A stretch of DNA of 62,000 bases from Lingula anatina (Eukaryota; Brachiopoda; Lingulata; Lingulida; Lingulidae). Numbering within the stretch: the stretch's first letter is position 1; every line of letters starts with the position of its first letter. The stretch is taken from positions 409,232-471,231 of the forward strand of contig NW_019776157.1 of NCBI RefSeq assembly GCF_001039355.2. Reading direction: 5' to 3'. The notes beneath the pieces were generated by a model. It was not told the origin of the DNA. It ran no database searches and saw only the letters and a list, made by a program, of their open reading frames with translations. The translations under genes and the position numbers were made by a program. Positions 1 through 10,577 of the stretch are shown piece by piece.

Positions 1-1240
1 GCTGTGATGCATTCAATCTCACCTTCGTGCCCTTTATGACCAAATCTTATCTTTGCTGAAGCATGTTCCCTTTAATTGGTTTTTTTAAACCAAATGAATG
101 TATTTAGTGATTTATATCTAACTCTGAATGTGTATCCGGTGTTAGTTTCTTTAACAGTGCCTGGTGATTGCAGCTTTTGTGTAAATAGAAGAAATTGTCG
201 TTAAATGCTTATGTATTCAAGAAAGTGTTTAGACCTAATGTGTTTATATATAGTTCCCCATATCTTTTACTGAGTATTAGTCCAATCATTAAATTAACTG
301 GAGCTTGAATTCTTCGTGCAAATGTAAATTCAGCAAATATATTGATGACCAAAATGTGATTGGACACCACCAAATGTGATTTTATATATCAGACTGCTTG
401 GTATGTTTTTTTATGTTTGAGTAATTATTTGGTGTCTGTTTTTAAACTTAAGATAAGAAGTACCGTTTCGATGGCCTTGTCTTACAGAAAGATTTTTAAA
501 AGTAAATATTTAGATGTAAATTAATCTGTCCATGTCGATTAATGAGTATTAAGGTAGGACTTTAAAAATATGGAGAAAGACTACTGTGAACTTTTTGAAT
601 TTTTAATCAAATGATTTTAAGGTTTTCCTTTTTATATAATGTATAAGTTACCGAATTATGAATGTTTTTTCATCATTTAAGTGACGTGGGTCCCACTTAC
701 AAAATAATGTGTTTTATTTAACTTTTAAGTAAAATAATGAATATTTCTATGGCTTTCTTTGAATTCAAGACATATATTTTTGTTACGATATATGTTTCCT
801 TTTTATTTTTAAACCAAATCTCTGTCTGGCAAAGTATCCTCTTTTCGTTAGTTCTAGATGTAAAATATTTTGAAAATATTTGAAATGTTAATTTTTATCT
901 ATGTTGTGCGAACGGTAAAAAAGAATGTCTACAACTTACAAGAAACGTATGGTTAACATAAATAGGACAAGGGACTTACTTCGAATGATTATACCTGTTA
1001 AGAATAGTTGTAAAATTGTTATACGGGTAATGAAAAGTGAAAATTTCAACTTACATGAAACATCGGATAATAAAAATGAGACAATTACAAAAATAGTGAT
1101 TATACAGCATTCTGTGAAATGCTCTGGGTCAGGATTTTCAGTGCATAACTATACTGTATATACACAAACGTATAAGGAGTTTTTGTATTAAACGGAGCAC
1201 TCATGTAACTTCGTTGTACTGTTATAGTGTTTTCTGGAAA
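1..1240 (+). other. Paralogous 3' flank of an upstream tandem gene copy
   Basis: No credible coding exon is seen. From base 1 the sequence aligns closely with 11575 onward, which lies just downstream of the stop of the Shisa-like gene at 11354. The match runs to about 1145 against 12837, then resumes at about 1147 against 13318 and reaches about 1240. The most economical reading is that the window opens in the 3' UTR or 3' flank of a tandem paralogue whose coding exons lie to the left. Small ORFs here are not conserved between the two copies. Confidence 0.7.
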
Positions 1241-1870
1241 GTTACCATTGGTGACGGCAACTAAATGCATACTGGTACTAGTACATTTTTCTGGAAATTT
1301 CATTTCAAACAAGTGGATTCTGTGGCCATTTTCGCTGCTGAATACTAATCTAATTATTATTATTATTTATTTTTTTTGTTTCAGATTACATCTGATATTG
1401 GTATCAAGCGATTTTTCAAAATGGCCACCAAATTCCCCACCAAATCACAGATTTCTGATGTAAATCTTTAAATATCACTTCGAATATGGCTTGTTATATA
1501 TCTAGCCATATTATTTTATGATCAATAAGAGCAAAATGAATAAATCACTTTTTTGGGTCATTTCATTTTGGGTAAAAGAGGAATTGTTTGGTCATTTTGA
1601 GGTAAAACATCGCCCCTAAATCACCATTTTTGTGTACAAAAATACCAATGTTTATGCAACAGTGACTTTTAAATTGGGGAAAACAATAATACAACAAATA
1701 TGGTCAATATTATTCAAGGTTTACATGAAACTGTGCAGTCTTGCCATATAGACTAGTCATACTGTTAGTTACATACAGGAATATTTTCAGTAGTACACTC
1801 AGAAACAGAGCATTAAGGACATTGTTACCTTTTACAATTATGTGCATAACATATATATAACAGATAGACA

Positions 1871-1925
1871 CCTGGTCATTACAATCTGTGACACTTGGTC
1901 ATTACAACCTGGTCATTACAATCTG
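1871..1925. repeat. Short tandem repeat, about 18-20 bp unit
   Basis: Three imperfect units share the core CTGGTCATTACAA and lie head to tail. The unit is seen directly; no function is suggested. Confidence 0.5.
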
Positions 1926-2165
1926 CGATCTCACGTCCCAAATTATAGATTTTCATTAAAAAAGGAATTGTTTTGCTTTATCAACGATAAAATCAAAACT
2001 AAGACTTTTAAGAAAAATCGCTGGCAAGGTTTTGGAGAACTTAATGGTGTCATTAAATCGCCTAAAATCAGTGATTATGGGCGTTCAGGTAAAACAGTTT
2101 TTACCTCCACATCGCAATTATGACGTCACCCGTAAGATGGCATTTGTAAATGTTTTAACAATAAA

Positions 2166-2245
2166 CAATAAATAAATCTTCAGTGTTCAGTGATAATATT
2201 AATTAAAATTAATATAATCACTAAACACTGAAGATTTATTTATTG
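2166..2245. repeat. 80-bp near-perfect inverted repeat (hairpin)
   Basis: Two arms of about 39 nt begin and end with CAATAAATAAATCTTCAGTG and its complement. They differ at about two positions and leave almost no loop. This could be a minimal foldback MITE or a structured RNA locus. There is no coding context. Confidence 0.75.
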
Positions 2246-2985
2246 CCCAAAATAATGTATGTAAGGCAGTAAATAAGGAGTTTTGGGCGAAGAGTGACAA
2301 TATATCCTATATACATGTTTTCATTTATTCCCTAGTCACACTAGAGGCGGAATGAGTTGCAATGTCGTCGGAATGAAAATTCCTTGTACTAAAAATTCTT
2401 AGCACATTCCATATGTATGGGCTAATTCTTGCGTCCCGTCCGAATGTTTTGCTTTTGCTCAAAACTTTCGAAGTGCATTCCAAGTGGAGAAATAACGAAT
2501 GGCATTCGAAGTGTATTCTAACTGCACTATGAGTCGCATTCTTAATACTCTTGCAGCATTCCTAATGTGTTCCAACTACATTCGAGCAGCATTTGAGAAT
2601 GAATACACCCAAAATGCGCATGAATCATTCCAGGCAGGTTCGAAGCACATTCTGAGTATTCCAACGGTATTCTTACAAGAATTAAAGTCAATTTGAAATT
2701 TCCCACTGAATGTGGCGCACATTCTTCATTATGGCTCATTCTGCTTGATTACTGCTGATTCCGAATAAGTGTGACGGGGGCTTTACAGTGCCTTCTGGTC
2801 TCAGTGTATTTCGTAATGATGCTTTCATGGTGGTGGTGAGATACTCTTAAACTACGCAACTGAAACTAAGTCCTATTCTAATGTCAAGAGGTTAGAGGTT
2901 GTTAGAGGTTGATGCCACCTGACAAAGTTTTACCTGTTCTGAAGAAAAGTAAAAATTAGACTTGGTTCCCATACCTATATCTATC

Positions 2986-3122
2986 CATCTGGACCGGTCT
3001 AACTCCCTGGTGAGTCTCACTAAATTGCTATCAACTAAACCGTCTTAAATGCCTGTCACGCCTACCCCTAAAGTTAATTGCAATTAACCAAGAACCTCCT
3101 TGGAGATAGTTCGATCCAAAGT
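2986..3122. mobile_element. Diverged inverted-repeat element, copy 1
   Basis: Together with 3868-4038 this forms a pair of diverged copies. They share the order: GTCTCACTA block, CGCCTAC block, a central TTAATT, then an AGTT-GATC right end. The left and right ends are imperfect inverted complements. It is probably a small non-autonomous DNA element. Confidence 0.4.
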
Positions 3123-3867
3123 TAGTACGGTAGCCTCTGGGAACGGTCTCTTATACAGCCAAATTGAAAAAAATAATAAAGAACATTCACCTCGAAGACT
3201 CACTTCAGAGACAAATTGGGGCTTTAATAAATTGCTGTAAGGATAACTGTGTTTTATGATTTTCTTTCGCATTTGTTTGACTTTTATGCATGTACCGGTG
3301 GATCTACTAAAATTAAAAAAAAAAAAACACAGCAAGGCTGGTTACTGTAAAGTAATTATCCCAGGAAGTGCCTCCAGTTTGTATACACTAAAAGTATTCC
3401 TTCAAATTGTAATGGCAAATTAGCCTCGAAATTATGCATTACATAAATGCGAAGATATGCTTTGCTGCTGCGTTTAAACGAAATGGAAAATTCGGAATCA
3501 CGTTTTAGCAAGCTATAGAAATAGCTGTATATTTTAATCTTGCAAATCGATTAATTTTTGGTTGCTTTCGAAAATTTATATCTTTGAACTTGCTTGAAAA
3601 CATTTTTTCAACAATATAAACTGTAAACAAGTGCACAGCCGTTGAGCATGTATCCTAGACATTGAAAATTATTTCATAAACAACCTAAACACAATCACAT
3701 TCATCTCTTATTAATTTTTTGATTATATTTTATCCTTTCATTTGAGACTTCATTTCAATAATAATCTGCTTAGAAAACAAGGAAATATTGTGTGCGGGCC
3801 TACCTCGTACATCAAATTAATCATGAAATGATTATACAATAAACTAGACTTAGACCCCATTTCCATA

Positions 3868-4038
3868 GATTTTAGATCGATCTATCCCTGTGGGGAGTCT
3901 CACTAGATTACTGTCAGCTTAGCCGGCTAAAGCGTCCGTCCCGCCTACTGAAAGCTGTAAGGGGGTAATTAACTATGGTTCGTGCTCGGCCGACTGCAAT
4001 TTAGCGTGAACCCCTAGGGAGTTAGGTCGATCTAAATC
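3868..4038. mobile_element. Inverted-repeat element, copy 2
   Basis: The left end carries TTAGATCGATCTA followed by CCCT. The right end is the approximate complement (CCCTAGGGAGTTAGGTCGAT, then CTAAATC). A second GATCGATCTAAATC follows a few bases downstream. Internal blocks match 2986-3122. A MITE-like origin is inferred. Confidence 0.45.
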
Positions 4039-4211
4039 TTAATCTCTGGATCGATCTAAATCTCTCGGAATATACCCTAAAATGTGAAGAAGAGATGTTC
4101 CATATCCCCAGGTCAATGTTATGCACATTGCAAAGCGCCCTCTTTCTGATCGCGACCTAAATAAAAACTGCATACCTACTTACCGGGCGCACCTGTTTTT
4201 ATAAATCCGTG

Positions 4212-4218
4212 TATAAAA
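4212..4218 (+). promoter_or_regulatory. Possible TATA box of the Shisa-like gene
   Basis: TATAAAA lies about 205 bp upstream of the ATG at 4418, so a start site near 4240-4250 and a 5' UTR of about 170 nt are possible. This rests on position and motif only, in an AT-rich region where such matches occur by chance. Confidence 0.2.
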
Positions 4219-4417
4219 CTGCATGACCCATTTGCTGAACGTGAGACCAAGATTACAGGGGCCACATCAGTAGACTTACACTGCGTTTTTAACGGCTCAT
4301 AAGGATAGTCCAGTACATCGAATTAGGATTTAAGGGTCTAGCAATCACACCAATACACCTAGAAGCTACCGTACTTTTGGATAAAATAAAAGAACTGCAG
4401 GTTTCGCTATCAACAAC

Positions 4418-4478
4418 ATGGCTGTCCAATTTAAGGCCATGTTGGCTTGTTTGTTTACGTTGCTGGCAACACACACAG
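4418..4478 (+). CDS. Exon 1: start codon and signal peptide
   Basis: It encodes MAVQFKAMLACLFTLLATHT: a short N-terminus, a hydrophobic core and small residues, as in a cleavable signal peptide. The donor is CACACAG then GTACGT, leaving one nucleotide (phase 1), which joins in frame to the Cys/Tyr-rich exons. A second GT lies 4 nt downstream (GTATAG), but it would put the next exon into a frame that soon ends. The ATG is the first in this reading frame. Confidence 0.65.
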
Positions 4479-7400
4479 GTACGTATAGTAAAATGGGTTG
4501 TATATACAGTATAGGCCTACGCAGTAGGTCCATCTATTTCAGCGATAATTGTGAAGTGCCCAATTTTACACTGGTAGGCCTATATATACGGAGATCACAA
4601 ACATTAATGTTTAAAAAACTAACATCTCTACAAATGTGTTTTGATACTGGGCCATTCCTTGGTATTTCTTTGCTGTTATGGAAGGACATTTGACACTTCA
4701 AATGAAAATATTTTCAAAAGTAAAAAAGTTACAAGGTCCATTTTTTGTATGTTTTTTCTTCTATATGTAAGTTATAATAAGGTAGAAAATTAGGTTTAAA
4801 AAAATTATGGTTACGAAAAAATTAAAATAAATATTTAGCGTCTCGGAAGGACGTGAAGTGGACATGGAATTTTATCTTTCAACTTCAACACTAAAATTCT
4901 GCTCTGTCTGTGTAGATATTTTTAAAGTCAAATCAAAATATCAATATTTGACTATTTCACTTTCTCAGTGTATAAAATTTTTTTGGGAAAATAAATAACA
5001 AATTTGAAAATTTTGCATATAAAAAAATCAAGTAGGCGTCATGGAAGGACACGCTTGGAAGGACGTTTTGTCCATTGCTAAATAAAATGTAAAATAAGGC
5101 TAATAACAATATTTTATGAATACATACCAGCATAAGTTTGATGAATAATATCAAAGGTAAACATGCCCTTCTATGGTAATATATTTCATCTCCAAACATC
5201 TTACTAATTTTGACAATAATATAAGTTCTCATCTGCTCTGATCATCTTTAAATAATATTGGGACATTTTTAGAGAAAATCTTACCAAATCTATTAATTAT
5301 AAATATAATCAATTGACTAAATTACAATAACTTCAAAATTATTCATTCAAATGAAATGTTTCTCAGTTTAAAAATGCTTCTATATATAAAAATTGTGAAT
5401 TTTAAGTTCAAGATTATCTTGGAAGACATAAGGGTTTAGGGCTCATTGGTCACATGACCTGTCATGGTCCAATCAAAATGCCTCAAACGTGCTTCCACTG
5501 TGCTAGGTGTCATGTTTAATGTTAATATATTTGGATTTAATTTCTTATTGAAATGGTTCTAAGCAGAAATGTTTTCATATTTTGTTGGCCCCTATCATGG
5601 TTGAGGAGAATATGAAGTTTTTAGCATTTGTAGTTACTGAGAAAACGTAAGAAATAGGTACCAAAATCGTCACGGAAGGACAAAGTGAGATTAATTAATC
5701 CATTATTTTTTAATCAAATTTTTTTAATCTAATGCACTTGACATAATGCAAGAAATAAGTTATAATTAATGTATTTAGCCTTTATTGTTTAAAATGATCT
5801 CTATTATGAAAAATATATCAAAAATAAAAATGTCCTTCCGTGACACTATTTTATAAGTTTTCCAGATAAAAGTGTCAATAAAATCAAAATTAATCATCAA
5901 AACCTAAAATTTCTTTTGGATTCTGGTGTCTTATGGTGTCTGGTTTCAGAAATTATAAGTTTTATAAGTAGGATTCCTTTTTCAAATTTTGAGGTCTGCG
6001 GACCAAATACCACGGAACGGCCCTACTACAGATGGTACAGTCGATCTACTTAACCGACAGCTATCGATCCCATGGTTGAGTGTTTAAAAGCCGGTGTGAC
6101 GGGAATTGTAGTCCGTTGCCCATTACTATGTACAGGTGACATTCGGCCCACATACTAACCCCAATACTCCGACTAACCCTGGAACTTCCATTTCTGGGAC
6201 GACCATTCCTGTCGCACCTGTCGAAAACGCATCTCGCCACCCCACACTTTAACTGTTATCAAATGTGTATTCACTGTTATGCTAATATATACATCTACCC
6301 TGACCATACTGAAAGTTGGAAACTGATCAGGCAAGCAACCCCCGAGTTGAGTGTAGTGGTGTACGCCTATAGGCCTAAAACATTCCCCTGGGGTTGGAAG
6401 GAAAGGACACAAATGGGAGGGGAAGGGGTCTCTTCTATATGTATGTTAAATTCCAGATCTCCAGTATGAAATTACATATTGCTACTATAATGAACTTGAT
6501 AGCATTAAGAATTAAATAGTAGGGGCCTATACTGGATTGTGCAAGAATTGTGCACACGGGACGAAGAGCACTGATGATGATGAATGTGTTGAAGGCGACT
6601 CATATTTCATCAATTGAGTAGGCCTACTGGAGTTGGTCATGTCTGCGTTCACCTGTACATCTGTTTGTAATATGAATAGGTTAAGGCAACAACAAATATA
6701 ATCTACAGTGGGTCTGTGATTACAGATGTAAATCCTCCCTTAGCGTCTTTTACAGACCCAAATGGTTAAAGAAGTCTATACGAACCAGGAAGTGTAAACG
6801 GTTTAGAAGGGCAAAAGATCTCACTACAGGCGTAGGGGGCCTACCTTCTCAGGCCATCAGATGTCCAATTAGGCTAGCGAGTTTTATCATCTGAAAAACG
6901 AACTCCCTGGGTCTACACTGTCTTCTAGTAATTTATTTTATTTTATTTATTTATTTAAATATTTAATTATTTATTTATTTATTTATTTATTTGTTTCTTT
7001 ATTTTGTGGCGGTTCATGATGATTTTCGACTTCGAGACCTATTAATACATCTGTCGTGTTAGATAATTTCGCCACGTGTGAAGGAAAGTATTGTGCTACA
7101 AGTGCGTTGCAATGTGTGTGTGGGGGGTGGGGGGGTGGGGGGGGTGGAACCTGCCGCATCTCTGGGTAAATTTTGATCTAGGTACACAAAAGTTTTATGA
7201 GAAAAGGTCCACTGTTTCAAATAAAGACCCCCTCCCTTTGAAATTGCTAGCCACGGGCCTGTGCTTTTTAGGACTTGGCCACTTTGGGACCGAAAGTTTG
7301 TTCGGGTTAGTATAGATTCGAGTAGATTCGTGTAGGTTTCAGCTTACACCGACTTAAAAAATCTACGCCACAAGATTTGAGTTATAAGCTGAGGAGTTAC

Positions 7401-8435
7401 GTGTAGGGCCTATAATAAGTCTACTTGTAGGCGAATATACCACAGTAGATGGAAATTTTATCTGTGACCTAAGGGTTTAATCTTGTACTAGCGGTAGCTT
7501 CAATCGGGCACAAAGATGGATTGAATTTTTCATTAACTTAGTAAGCCATTGAATACTAGAACTATTGTATCTTAAAAGTATATGAACAGGTATGTTTGCT
7601 TAGCCTCAATAAGGTTGCTTATAGCCCTACGTTTTTAGAACTCGTATGTGGGGTCGCTGGCAAACAACCGACTCCAACGGGATAGCAGTTCTGTACAAAT
7701 TGAGAACGATTTGAGCTGTAAAGATTTACTGGTTTTATGAAGCAAGTAAACGTCAAGGGTATTGAAGTGAGTTCCATATGAGGCTGCTTCCTAGCTTGGT
7801 GTCAATACTTTTACTAAAAACTCGTTAAAAAACATTATCTTGCACATATATTATTAAGAGTCGATAAAATAATGATTTAGTGTATATGATGTATGTGATG
7901 ATGTTTCCTTGATTAAATATAAAACGTGGTACTGGTACATGTAAACGTTTTAAAAGAGTATAACTTTGGGAGTAATAATTTGATCAGGTTATTTTTTAGC
8001 TTATTGCTTATTTTAGCCCATCTTTTAAAAATTTCCAGTGAGCGGGAGCGAATATTGCTGCCCATATTACACGTCATCTGGCAGTTACAGAAGTTCGTTG
8101 TACTGTTCCTATTACTGCTGCGGGACATCTACCAATAAATACTGCTGTTCCTCGTCCTATGACAGATACTACCCGAGTTATTCCTATAGTTGGTTATGCC
8201 CCGCCGCCACCAGGCCAACCACAACAACAGGTTTGTATGTAATTAGAGTGGATTAAATTTTTCACTCTGTCAGTATACAATTAATATACTGGTACATGTT
8301 AGCTACCTTCGACATTAATTGAAAACGGTGTGGTAGGACCATCTGAGTTCTGATCTTCATTTTTTCAATGAGCTTTCACCTTTGTATTTCAAGTCCGTAC
8401 AGTAGGTTCAGGAGAATATTGTTGCGCATAACAAA

Positions 8436-8474
<39 letters not shown>

Positions 8475-10100
8475 AGGGACTAACTTTGAATGTAAAAATG
8501 GATTCATTAACCATTGGTAAGTATGGGAAAATTGTTGTTTACACCAGGAAAATTCATTTTTTGGCCAAAACGAAGAGTTACAGTATTATCCCTTTAAGCA
8601 GATATTATAGGCGTTAAACCTATAGCTGGTTATGCCCGCTCGCCACTCCACCCACCCCCACAATAGGTGGGTTTGTACATGTAATAATAATATTTATAAT
8701 CGATGTAATTTTTCATTTGGTCAGTGTATATACTGGTACATGTTATCTACTATCAACGTTCTCACGGCACCCTTTGTTAAGAGACGACCATTTAAGTTCT
8801 GACCTTGATCTTTCCATGACCTTTTTATTTACAGTGAGTTCAGGAGAATATTGCTGCGCATATTACACGTCATCAGGCAGTTACAGAAGCTCGTTCTCCT
8901 GCCCCCAGTACTGCTGCGGGACATCTACCAGTAAATACTGCTGTTCCTCGTACTCAAGCAGATATTATAGGAGTTATTCCAGTAGCTGGTTATGCCAGCT
9001 CGACCCTCCACCCACCAGCGCAACAGGTTAGTTTGTAATAATATTCGATTTAATTTTTTAATTTGGTCAGTGTATATACTGGTACATGTTACCTACTACT
9101 AGGAAATGATTGTTGACTTCAGAAAGAATAGAAATGTGAAAGAACCCATTCATATCAGTGGCACTGCAGTAAAGCAAGTAGCCAATTTTAGACTACTGGG
9201 GGTAGAATTCAATAGCTCACTTACATGGAAGGACCACATAGACAAACAGTTAAAAAAAGCGAGGCAAAGGGTATATTTTTTTAAGAAAGTTGAAGAATTT
9301 TTCTTCAAATGAAATGATTTTAGCAAACTTTAACAAATGCGTTATAGAAAGTATATTAACATTTGCAATCATAGTATGGTATGGGCGGGCCACTGTAGAA
9401 GAACGCAAGCGTCTAGATATGGTCACATCAACGTGCGGCAAAATCATCGGTCTGAAACTCCCCTCTCTAGGTGCCATCTATACTAACAGATCAGTAACAA
9501 AAACAGAGAAAATCATGTCTGACTATACCCACCCCGCACATGGGCTTTTTAAATTTTTACCGAGCAACTGCAGGCTTTTAACTTTTAAGGGATCTAAAAG
9601 GTTTTTAAAGAGTTTTTACCCATCTGCTGTGTCTTATTTTAACAATAAAAATGGAAATTTATAATTTATTTATTTATAATTTGTAACCCGAATAACAGTC
9701 CAATTTCCGTTTTATATGAATTTTATATTTATTTATTTATTAATGGCTGAATAAACTCTTATCTTATCTTATCGTATCGACGTTAATGAGACACGGTGTG
9801 GATCAAACCATTAAAGTTCTGACCTTGACCTTTCCATGGCCTTTGTATTTACAGTTAATTCAGGAGAATATTGCTGCGCATATTACAACTCATCTGGCAG
9901 TTACAGGAGCTCGTTCTACTGTTCCAAGTATTGCTGCGGGACATCTACCAGTAAATACTGCTGTTCCTCCTCCTATAGCAGATATTATGGGAGTTATTCC
10001 TCTCTTTTATCGTGCCCCACCCCCTCAAGCAGCAGTACTACATCAGGCATCATAAATGTGTACGTACATGTACACATTTTTTCTTCCAAATAGTCTAGAG

Positions 10101-10144
<44 letters not shown>

Positions 10145-10536
10145 ATATTTTTTCGTCCAAATAGTCTAGAAATTCTCTCTCTCTCTCTCTCTCTCTTTTT
10201 CTGTGCGTGTGTGTGTGTGTGTCTTTGTGCGCGTGCCATCATGTTAACTTTCTATTTCACTTGATAGGCTTTCAACATATAATAATGCTATCAAAAGCAA
10301 TGTAATTCTAGGGTCATTGCATTTTGTTCGTTTTGCGTAATGTTGAAACCGAGCACCTTATAACATATCCGGCTGATTCAGACTGATAATTTTTTTCTAG
10401 TACCGGTGCTATAGTAGGCTCTGTAGTCGGTTTCATCGCCCTGTGCGTCATCATAGGAGTCGTCATTGGTTGCACAACCGGATGCTGTGGGCAAAGGAGA
10501 GGAACAGGTAAGACAGAATGAAACACATTCACACGT

Positions 10537-10577
<41 letters not shown>

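Larger units (their letters stand above)
1240..4200. other. Intergenic, AT-rich, repeat-bearing
   Basis: No supported gene. It contains a short direct repeat built on GGTCATTACAA (about 1871-1925, three imperfect units), an 80-bp near-perfect hairpin (2166-2245), and two diverged copies of an inverted-repeat element (about 2986-3122 and 3868-4038). The rest is AT-rich DNA without recognisable structure. Confidence 0.5.
4479..8038 (+). other. Intron 1 of the Shisa-like gene (about 3.56 kb), repeat-rich
   Basis: This long intron holds an AT-rich block (4640-5900) with repeated GGAAGGAC motifs in both orientations, an inverted TIR element (6091-6223), a TTTA microsatellite (about 6940-7003), a G-run (7123-7145) and a diverged copy of the 132-bp element found at 11636 (about 7150-7262). 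No further exon is recognised in it. Confidence 0.6.

Noticed and set aside
925-1191. 88-codon plus-strand ORF near the left edge
   Set aside because: The homologous region at 12625-12840 does not keep the frame, and the sequence is 3' flank of a gene. No domain is seen.
8041-10055. A second long open frame through the Cys/Tyr-rich exons (e.g. NIAAHIT, AAGHLPVNTAVP, VGYAPPPP) that looks proline-rich and resembles the tail's VGYAPPPP
   Set aside because: In copies 1 and 2 this frame starts with TGA right after the acceptor and cannot be reached by the splice sites. Copy differences favour the Cys/Tyr frame (synonymous third positions, all cysteines kept). The resemblance is probably coincidence.
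9994-10242. Minus-strand ORF rich in RERERE
   Set aside because: It is a translation of the CT microsatellite.
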